Of a DNA stretch of 64,000 bases, positions 1-6,489 are shown one piece after another. Location of the stretch: assembly GCA_035628505.1 (NCBI GenBank), contig DASPJR010000207.1, positions 1 through 64,000 of the forward strand, in the 5' to 3' direction. A model generated the notes under the pieces. It worked only from the letters and a program-made list of their open reading frames with translations, was not told where the DNA came from and did no database searches. Source of the stretch: DASPJR01 sp035628505. Its GTDB lineage: Bacteria > Planctomycetota > SZUA-567 > H5-PLA8. The first letter of the stretch is position 1. The number at the start of each line of letters is the position of its first letter. The position numbers and the translations under genes were made by a program.

Positions 1-1030
1 TTTCGAAGGGCCTGCCAAAATGCATGTTGTTGTACGGGTTCGCCATGGAGAGGTTGATGATCGCGATGCCAAGGTCCTTCAGCATCTTGATCACCTGCTT
101 TGTCTCGGTGAGGTCGGCTTTCTCCGGATTGTTTTTATCCACGCCAAAGGACCAGACGTAAGGGGTTGTGTACGGCCGCGGCTTGCCGAAGCCGTCATCG
201 CCCTTCATGTATGGCACAAAGTCGCTCATGTTGAGGCGTGTGCCGAGGATCACGTCTTTGCTCACTTCACTGCGGATGCGCCCGATGACGTTGCGCACCA
301 GCCGCGTGCGGTTCTCCAGCGATCCGCCGTACGGCCCCGGCCGCGTGTGCGAGGCGAGCAGTTCGGAGAGCAGGTAGCGGTGGCACTGCTTGATATCCAG
401 GAAGTCGAAGCCGATCTTTACCGCCAATTTTGCCGCTGCGATGAACGCATCTTCCACGCGCTTCAAATCGTCGTCGCTGAGCACCGGATAATCGGCGGGC
501 ATGGGGATTTTCGTGTCGCCGCTTGGAACGAGCGTGGCTGGATCAAGCGAGGCATCGCGCTGGAGGATTAGAGGCTTACGGTAACTGTAGCGGCCGCTGT
601 GAGTCAACTGGCAGCCCACGAGCAGATCACTGCAGGCGTTTGCGCCCCAGTTTTCGCGATGTTTTTCGCGCAGCCGCTCCAGGAGCTTCGCGAGCTCGCT
701 GACCGAACCGTCATGAATCCAGAGCTGGCGCGCGTTGGCGCGTGCTTCATCCAGGATCGCGACGGCTTCGCCCCAGATCAGTTTGCATCCGCCCTGGCCG
801 AAGCGTTCCCAGCGCCTGAAAGTCAGCTCACCCGGCCGTCCGTCGAGCTCGCCGTCGCAGCCTTCCATCGGGTGGATCGCGAGCTTATTTCCAACGGTGC
901 GTCCGCCGACTTTCACCGGTTGCAGCAGCGAGGAAAAATCCTGATCGACGAGGATGTCGTCCTGCAGCCCCATCTCGCGCGCACCGGTGAGCAGATCGTC
1001 CGTAGTCGGAAACGTGAACCATTTGGGCAC
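1..1030 (-). CDS. NADH:flavin oxidoreductase, Old Yellow Enzyme family (C-terminus outside window)
   Basis: Translating the minus strand from a GTG at 1030 gives an open frame running off the window's left edge, so only about the first 343 residues are present. The N-terminal part reads HPMEGCDGELDG, then RRWERFGQGG and IWGEAVAI, followed by an H/R-rich active-site stretch (QLTHSGRYS) and LENRTRLVRNVI, the usual order of an FMN-binding TIM barrel of the Old Yellow Enzyme/2,4-dienoyl-CoA reductase family. Such enzymes reduce activated C=C bonds with NAD(P)H through FMN; the substrate cannot be told. The GTG start is favoured by an AGGAG nine bases upstream. Whether it also has the C-terminal Fe-S/FAD domains of the dienoyl-CoA reductase type cannot be seen. 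Confidence 0.85.
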   Translation of the reverse strand, partial: MPKWFTFPTTDDLLTGAREMGLQDDILVDQDFSSLLQPVKVGGRTVGNKLAIHPMEGCDGELDGRPGELTFRRWERFGQGGCKLIWGEAVAILDEARANARQLWIHDGSVSELAKLLERLREKHRENWGANACSDLLVGCQLTHSGRYSYRKPLILQRDASLDPATLVPSGDTKIPMPADYPVLSDDDLKRVEDAFIAAAKLAVKIGFDFLDIKQCHRYLLSELLASHTRPGPYGGSLENRTRLVRNVIGRIRSEVSKDVILGTRLNMSDFVPYMKGDDGFGKPRPYTTPYVWSFGVDKNNPEKADLTETKQVIKMLKDLGIAIINLSMANPYNNMHFGRPFE

Positions 1031-1152
1031 TTGAGAATTCTCCTGAAAGTTTGAGCTAAGTCTTTTAGCACAAAGCTCAGAAGACTCAAATGCGCCGCTT
1101 CGGGGTGGGTGAGAGAGTGACGAGAGATGGGTTCTGTTGAAACGTCGCACTT

Positions 1153-1274
1153 ATTCGCCAAGGACTCCAAGTCGCCAAGAACGCCAAGAAGTACCCTTCA
1201 AAGGTCATTCTTGGCGCCCTTGGCGTGCTCTGCGTTCTTGGCGAATGGAAGCCAACCACCAACCACTAACAACC
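1153..1274. repeat. Stuttering inverted repeat (CCAAGAACGCCAAG family) plus CCAACCACCAACC run
   Basis: The left arm (1153-1190) is built from CCAAG units. The right arm (1208-1246) is its near reverse complement built from CTTGGCG units, and the outer ends ATTCGCCAAG and CTTGGCGAAT pair. A second low-complexity tract of CCAACCA units follows at 1251-1274. The same two families recur elsewhere in the window. No gene is seen in this gap. Confidence 0.8.
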
Positions 1275-1325
1275 GACGTTTGCTATTTACTTGAATCTCC
1301 GCCGCTCTGAATCCAGACTGGTTGA

Positions 1326-2357
1326 ATGGCAATACATTTCGCATGCACCAAATGTGGTAAGGCTCTGTTCGCTCAGGATAAATATGCCGGCCGCACGGTC
1401 ACCTGCCCGGGCTGCCAGGCAACTAATACAATTCCGCCGCTGCCTTCTGATCCGTCTGCGCGCGTGGACCCTGAACTGATTGACATGGAAAAACCCGAAC
1501 CGGCTGAAGCGTCTGCAGCTTCCATGTCGAACGTCCCAGATGCCGCAAGCCCGCTTAAAAATCTCGCTGGTGAGGCGGCGGCCGAGATTCGAAATGCTGT
1601 CGTCGGCAGCGACGCTCAAGGAGGGGCTGCGTCTCCCGACGCAGCGCCAAGCCCGCAGCAGCCAGGAGCTGACAGCCAGGCTCCTGCAACGCATCAAACC
1701 GCTTCCCAGCCTGCAACAATGGCACAGGTTTCTGCCGAGCCGACCAAGCGCTGCCCCTACTGTGCGGAAACAATCAAGGCTGCGGCTATCAAATGCCGCT
1801 TCTGCAATTCGTTCCTTCATGAGGAACAGGAGATTGAGAATGAGCGCAAAGCAAAGCAGGCGGCAAGTGCGCTGACAGGAATTGAAAAATCGGCTTCGAC
1901 ATGGCGCGCGCTCTCGGTTGTCTCATGCGGATTTACCATTGGCTGGCTGGTGCTGCTGACGCTGCAGATCTGGAATATGAGCCAGCCCAATCTGCTGATG
2001 GTCTTCAATCCGCTGCTTGCGCTGGGGCTTTTCTTGAGCACGCGGCAAATGCAGCATGGACCGCACAATGTTTTCCTGACCGCCGCGTTTGCAATCCTGC
2101 TCTGCATGCCATTGAACTTCCTGATGGGCTATCCGATCCTCACGCCGGAGATGCAGCAGGAAGTCCTGCGCCAGAGGCCCGATCTGTTCAAAAACATGAG
2201 TGAAGCGCAAGTGGAAAGTGTCTGGGCGGCGCTGCGGGTTTTCACCGTGCTCTTCCACAGCGTCATTGGTTTCCTGTTCTCCATCCCGCTGTGGGTGGCG
2301 ACTGTAAAAGTTGCAGCCCTTCAGCGTGCGCGCGCCTCGCTCGGAGCTCGCCCGTGA
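1326..2357 (+). CDS. Double zinc-ribbon, multi-pass membrane protein
   Basis: This 343-residue protein has an N-terminal CxxC...CxxC zinc ribbon (Cys 7, 10, 27, 30). A long Ala/Pro/Gln-rich linker (about 35-140) leads to a second compact ribbon (Cys 143, 146, 157, 160; CPYCAETIKAAAIKCRFC). The C-terminal half has about four hydrophobic segments between residues 195 and 330. The N-terminal ribbon is of a type common in planctomycete proteins. The stop codon overlaps the GTG start of the rhomboid gene by four bases (GTGA), so the two are probably translated together. Function is unknown; a cytoplasmic metal-binding head on a membrane anchor is the inference. No clear ribosome-binding site is visible, so the start is less certain than the frame. 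Confidence 0.8.
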   Translation: MAIHFACTKCGKALFAQDKYAGRTVTCPGCQATNTIPPLPSDPSARVDPELIDMEKPEPAEASAASMSNVPDAASPLKNLAGEAAAEIRNAVVGSDAQGGAASPDAAPSPQQPGADSQAPATHQTASQPATMAQVSAEPTKRCPYCAETIKAAAIKCRFCNSFLHEEQEIENERKAKQAASALTGIEKSASTWRALSVVSCGFTIGWLVLLTLQIWNMSQPNLLMVFNPLLALGLFLSTRQMQHGPHNVFLTAAFAILLCMPLNFLMGYPILTPEMQQEVLRQRPDLFKNMSEAQVESVWAALRVFTVLFHSVIGFLFSIPLWVATVKVAALQRARASLGARP

Positions 2358-3322
2358 GAACGCGGAACAGTGAATTGCTCACGATGGCGCCGCTCTCCAT
2401 GCTGTTCATGGCGGTGAATATTGTACTCTATATTATTTGTGCAATGCGCTCGAACAATTTCAATCAGATCAGCGGGCAGGTGCTGGTTCAGATGGGCGGC
2501 AGCATGCGCGAGGGCCTCTGGGAAAACGAATGGCTACGCTTGATCGCGCCGAATTTTCTGCACGTTAATTTCATGCATATCCTCGTCAATTCGATAACGC
2601 TGCGCAACCTGGCGCCGTCGGCTGAAGTGTACTTCGGCTCGGCAAACTTCGGCACGCTTTATCTGCTGAGCGGCATTACGGGTTTTGCCTTCAGCCAGCT
2701 TTTCGGCGGACATCTGGCCGCCGGCGCGTCGGCGTCGCTCTTCGGACTGCTTGGCGCCCACCTCGTGATTCAGATCCTGCGCACGCCGGTGCTCAAGTAT
2801 GCCTGGCGGAGTTCCGAGGTGCGGCAACTGGTTTTCTGGTGCGCGCTGTACTTTGCGCTAGGCGTTTCAGGAATGATGGGCCCCATCGACAACTGGGGTC
2901 ACCTGGGCGGCTTCATCGGCGGATCCATGCTCGCCGGCCTGTTTGAACTCTGGCGCCGCAATAAGCGCGTCAGCGCACCGGTGCTGGTCGCGGTACTTCT
3001 AATCTTTGCGCTCATTATTGGCGCCGCGCGCTGGACATTCTTCAGCCCGTATTACCACATCCACATGGCTGTGCTGGCCAGAGAAGACAACCGCACCGCT
3101 GAAATCCCCGCCCAGCTGGCACAGGCCCGGAAGTGGGCCAAGACGTTCCATATGACAAATGAGATTGAAAATTTCATCACTCTTTTTGAGGCGAAGAAAT
3201 GGAACCGCACGATGGCCTGGCAGCGCAGCTATGATCTCATGGGGCAGTACCTGCGTCAGTTTCCGCCCGCTTTATTCAAAGAAAGTGTGGCTGAGCTGGA
3301 CGATGACGACAGCCAGGAATAG
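2354..3322 (+). CDS. Rhomboid family intramembrane serine protease
   Basis: This 322-residue membrane protein carries the rhomboid hallmarks: a HxxxN motif (His75, Asn79), the GxSx nucleophile motif in GASASLFGLLG (Ser126), and the catalytic His in WGHLGGFIGG (His183). Rhomboids cut substrate proteins inside the membrane. I chose GTG 2354 because it overlaps the preceding stop codon (GTGA), giving coupling to the zinc-ribbon gene; an in-frame ATG at 2384 is the alternative. After the catalytic core there is one more membrane segment and a charged cytoplasmic or periplasmic tail of about 90 residues. The partner gene upstream suggests a two-protein membrane module; the substrate is unknown. 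Confidence 0.9.
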   Translation: MRTRNSELLTMAPLSMLFMAVNIVLYIICAMRSNNFNQISGQVLVQMGGSMREGLWENEWLRLIAPNFLHVNFMHILVNSITLRNLAPSAEVYFGSANFGTLYLLSGITGFAFSQLFGGHLAAGASASLFGLLGAHLVIQILRTPVLKYAWRSSEVRQLVFWCALYFALGVSGMMGPIDNWGHLGGFIGGSMLAGLFELWRRNKRVSAPVLVAVLLIFALIIGAARWTFFSPYYHIHMAVLAREDNRTAEIPAQLAQARKWAKTFHMTNEIENFITLFEAKKWNRTMAWQRSYDLMGQYLRQFPPALFKESVAELDDDDSQE

Positions 3323-3480
3323 CTTTCGCCATGAGGCTGGCGCCTGCTGCGAGCAGAACAGTCCTGCCCGCCCGAATTCGCGGCGAAATCCAGAACTCTC
3401 TTCACGAGAGCAAAGTTGCGCTTGTCTTCGCTTCAGTCTTTGTTCAAATTAGCGTCCTGCATTTTGAACGGTCAGTGTCT

Positions 3481-3502
3481 CGCACGCTTTCTAAAGCGTG
3501 CG
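3481..3502. repeat. Perfect 10-bp-arm hairpin followed by GCTACA
   Basis: CGCACGCTTT and AAAGCGTGCG pair around a two-base centre, and the hairpin is followed by GCTACA. The GCGCTACA tail is shared with the hairpin pair at 59033-59151. It lies directly upstream of the AGGAGG of the cytochrome gene. Confidence 0.75.
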
Positions 3503-3520
3503 CTACAGGAGGCTTCATCG

Positions 3521-5827
3521 TTGCGCGTTCAGCACATCGCCACCCTCGCTCTGCTCTGCTTCCTTGCCGGCTGCGGAAGCACTCCGCCTAATACTACGGG
3601 ACCTAAGCCCGATGCGCCTGCTGCTCCAATAACGAGCAACGATAAAGCTCCTGCGGCTCCCGGAACTCCCGCGGTGGTTGCCAGCACTGGCGCCATCCCT
3701 ATTCCTCCTCTGGCTGATGCTCCGCCGAAGGCAGCGCAAGGGCTGATGCTCACCATCGAGTCGCTCAAGCCGGCCGCCGGCGACAAAGCGACGCGCAAAG
3801 ATGTTCGCAGCACGCGCCTCATCGCGCTCTACGTTCCGGAAGGTTCGGCGCCCACGCCTTTCCTGCCGCCCGGTCCGGTGAAAGCCACGTTTGAAGGCGA
3901 GATGACCGTCGGCATGCGCGACGAATACATCTTCTCCGCCGACGGTGCCGGCAAGCTGACCTTTCTGGTCAACGATGCGCCCGTTCTTGAAGCGAGCGGC
4001 GATGATCTTTCGAAAACCGCTGGCAAAAAAGTGAAGCTCAACAAGGGCAAGAACAAAATCACCGCCCTTTACGAGAGCCCCGCCAAAGGCGACTCGTTCA
4101 TGCGCATGTACTGGGAATCGGCGTCGGGCGAATTCGTCCGCGAGCCGCTCCCGATCGTGCAGCTCAGCCATGATGTCGATCAGAAAGTTCTGCGCGAGTC
4201 GCGCCGCCTGCGCGAAGGCCGCGAGCACTTCGCAAACTTGCGCTGCACCAAATGCCACGAGGGTTCGGACCTGCTGCCGAAGACCGCTGCGGCGGGAGTT
4301 GAAGAACACGAAGGCATGCCCGAGCTCGACATTGACGCGCCGAATCTCTCCGATGCGGGCGGCCGGCTGAAAACTGACTGGATGGCCAAGTGGATCGCCA
4401 ATCCGCGCGCGCTGCGCCCGGACTCTTCCATGCCGCAGGTGCTGCACGGCGCGACGCTCGAGAAAGACGCTGTCGACATCGCCGGCTTCCTGGCCACGCT
4501 CGGAAAAAAGAACGATGGCCCGGCCGAAGCGCCGCCTGAAGCGGAGATCACCGCTGGCGGCGTGCTTGTTGCCAAGCTCGGCTGCATCGGCTGCCACACG
4601 CTGCCCACGCATGAAAAAATCGAAGCCGACCGCATCCCTCTGCGCTTCGTCCGCGCGAAGTGGAAGCCGGCCGCGCTGCGCGAGTTCCTGAAGCAGCCAG
4701 ACAAGCATTATGCCTGGATTCGCATGCCAAATTTCCGTTTCACGGATGACGAGATTGCCAAGATTTCGGCATTCCTTCTCTATTCAAAGATCGACGACAA
4801 GAACTGGCCGATCACGAAGCTCGCGGGCGAGCCCAACGTTGAAAACGGCAAGAAGCTCGTGCAGTCTGCCGGCTGCATGAACTGCCATAAGATGGGCGAC
4901 GGCCTGGCGAATGCGTCGAAGGCTCCGGCGATCAAAAGCATCGCCGACGCCAACTGGGTGAAGGGCTGCCTGGCTCCGAAGAACGAAGGCAAGGCGCCGG
5001 ATTTCAGCCTCTCGCCCGCGCAGCGCGACGCGCTGCTCGCGTTTGTCGGCGAAATTCCGTCCTCGCCGATCGCCAGAGGCGGCTTAAAAGGCGGCTCGCT
5101 GCTCGCCGAAGCTCTGCCGGAATTCACCGAGCGACAAATTAAGGCCTTGCGCTGCGCCGCGTGCCACCGGCGCGACAGCGATGACGATCTGTGGTCGGCG
5201 TTCGAATCTGAAGTTGAAGAATTGAAGGCCGCGGAGGTCCCGCCGGAACCCAAGGACGGCGAGCCGCATGAACCGCAGCTGGTCGATCAGATCCGTCCGC
5301 AGCTGACGTGGACCGGCGAAAAGCTGAAGCCCGAATGGATCAGCAGCTTCATCAGCGGCAAGGACACGAGGAAAATGCGCACGTGGCTCTTTGCGCGCAT
5401 GCCCAATTTCCCGCGCCGCGCGCCGCTGCTGGCCAAGGGCCTGGTCATCGGGCACGGCTATCGCCCGGTGAGCGCCACCGAGCCGCCGCCGGATGAAAAG
5501 ATGGCGGAAGTTGGCCGCAAGCTCACCGGCCAGAACTGCGGACTGGCTTGCACCAAATGCCACGCGGTCGGCACGACTGAAGCGGTCGGCGTCTTCGAAG
5601 CGCCGGGCATCAACCTCATGTACGCCAAAGAACGCCTGCTCAAGAGTTACTTCCACCGCTGGATCCGCGATCCTCTGCGCGTCGAAGCCGGCAGCAAGAT
5701 GCCGACCTTTGCCACGCAGGGCAAAACGCAGCTCAATGACATCTACGACGGCGATGCCAACAAGCAGTTCGAGGCGATCTGGCAGTACCTGCTGTACGGA
5801 GACAAGATTGTTGCGCCGGAAGAGTAA
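3521..5827 (+). CDS. PA14-like, five-haem c-type cytochrome lipoprotein
   Basis: The product is a 768-residue exported protein. The signal peptide ends in the lipobox LAGC, so it is probably a lipoprotein. A beta-rich PA14-like region follows at about residues 60-220. Then come five CxxCH haem sites at residues 242 (CTKCH), 355 (CIGCH), 452 (CMNCH), 545 (CAACH) and 677 (CTKCH). Four of them are followed by a Met-Pro (RMPNF, KMPTF and similar) that could supply the distal Met ligand. I chose TTG 3521 because an AGGAGG lies eight bases upstream (3507-3512) and the signal peptide then starts at residue 1; upstream in-frame ATG codons give a poor leader. The role is electron transfer at the cell surface or in the periplasm; partners are unknown. 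Confidence 0.85.
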   Translation: MRVQHIATLALLCFLAGCGSTPPNTTGPKPDAPAAPITSNDKAPAAPGTPAVVASTGAIPIPPLADAPPKAAQGLMLTIESLKPAAGDKATRKDVRSTRLIALYVPEGSAPTPFLPPGPVKATFEGEMTVGMRDEYIFSADGAGKLTFLVNDAPVLEASGDDLSKTAGKKVKLNKGKNKITALYESPAKGDSFMRMYWESASGEFVREPLPIVQLSHDVDQKVLRESRRLREGREHFANLRCTKCHEGSDLLPKTAAAGVEEHEGMPELDIDAPNLSDAGGRLKTDWMAKWIANPRALRPDSSMPQVLHGATLEKDAVDIAGFLATLGKKNDGPAEAPPEAEITAGGVLVAKLGCIGCHTLPTHEKIEADRIPLRFVRAKWKPAALREFLKQPDKHYAWIRMPNFRFTDDEIAKISAFLLYSKIDDKNWPITKLAGEPNVENGKKLVQSAGCMNCHKMGDGLANASKAPAIKSIADANWVKGCLAPKNEGKAPDFSLSPAQRDALLAFVGEIPSSPIARGGLKGGSLLAEALPEFTERQIKALRCAACHRRDSDDDLWSAFESEVEELKAAEVPPEPKDGEPHEPQLVDQIRPQLTWTGEKLKPEWISSFISGKDTRKMRTWLFARMPNFPRRAPLLAKGLVIGHGYRPVSATEPPPDEKMAEVGRKLTGQNCGLACTKCHAVGTTEAVGVFEAPGINLMYAKERLLKSYFHRWIRDPLRVEAGSKMPTFATQGKTQLNDIYDGDANKQFEAIWQYLLYGDKIVAPEE

Positions 5828-5932
5828 GGTTAAAAAGGCTCAGCGGTGTGTCTTAGGTGCACTGTTTTTTGTCGAATAAGGCATATACTGATGCGTCAGC
5901 TTAACCAAGATTACCATTCGAGGGAAAATGCC

Positions 5933-6220
5933 ATGTCAAACTGGATGCGCTGTCTGCTTGTGGCCGGAGTCGTGCTGGGTTGTGGCCTTTGCGTCTCCGC
6001 GCCTGCAGGCGAAAAGGAAGTGAAGAGGGAAGAGAAGGCCAAGGACCCGAAGGACATGAATACCGACGAGGCCGAGGCCGCGGGCCTGTGCCCGATCACG
6101 AAGAAGCAGTCCAAACCCGTGTATCACGCTGACTACAAGGACAAGACCTACCACTTCTGCTCGCGCGACTGCCAGAAAGCTTTCAAAGCCGACCCCGCGA
6201 AATACTTCGCCAAGAAGTAA
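5933..6220 (+). CDS. Secreted YHS-domain protein
   Basis: The product is 95 residues with an N-terminal signal peptide (MSNWMRCLLVAGVVLGCGL region) and a charged linker. A YHS domain follows, with LCPITKK, then YHADYKDKTYHFCS and RDCQKAFKADPAKY. YHS domains are small metal-binding modules, known in copper/heavy-metal proteins, with Cys residues as likely ligands (CP and HFCxxxC here). The ATG at 5933 is preceded by GAGGGAA. The gene lies 105 bases after the multi-haem lipoprotein and could be in the same transcript. A strong terminator follows, so this is the end of that unit. Confidence 0.85.
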   Translation: MSNWMRCLLVAGVVLGCGLCVSAPAGEKEVKREEKAKDPKDMNTDEAEAAGLCPITKKQSKPVYHADYKDKTYHFCSRDCQKAFKADPAKYFAKK

Positions 6221-6252
6221 CTGGCCGGTCAGAGAACGGAAATCAACAATCG

Positions 6253-6309
6253 AGGACCCAGCGAGCAGCGCTTCTTACGGAGCGCCGTTCGCTGGGTCCT
6301 TCTGTTTTT
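6253..6309 (+). terminator. Rho-independent terminator after the YHS gene
   Basis: A perfect 12-bp stem pairs AGGACCCAGCGA (6253-6264) with TCGCTGGGTCCT (6289-6300). TCTGTTTTT follows directly. Confidence 0.9.
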
Positions 6310-6346
6310 CCGGCGTTTGTTCCTTACTCGTGTTCAGCATGGGATG

Positions 6347-6489
6347 CTAAAACTCGTCTTTGACGCCTTCCTGAACTGCGTTGGCAGGAGCGGGACGAGG
6401 CGCTCTCCTCTCTGTCCGCGTGGCAATCTGTCCGAGGGGCTCGCGCAGATCCCGGCGTAGTACGACTTCGCCTTTTTCATACGCTACTA
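6347..6489 (-). pseudogene. Displaced C-terminal end of the sigma/STN-repeat gene (-1 frame)
   Basis: Directly after the TAG that ends the neighbouring 872-residue frame, the -1 frame reads LVAYEKGEVVLRRDLREP and continues to a TAG at 6347-6349. It completes the last repeat: GEVVLR matches the end of an earlier repeat, GEVRLV. The break falls in the run TTTTA at about 6490. One missing base in a T-run would explain it, as a real mutation or a sequencing/assembly error. Confidence 0.65.

Noticed and set aside
3515..4708. 397-codon open frame on the minus strand opposite the five-haem gene
   Set aside because: It is antisense to a clear cytochrome with five CxxCH sites. Its Arg/Ala/Gly-rich composition is typical of the reverse of GC-rich coding DNA, with no domain or ribosome-binding site.
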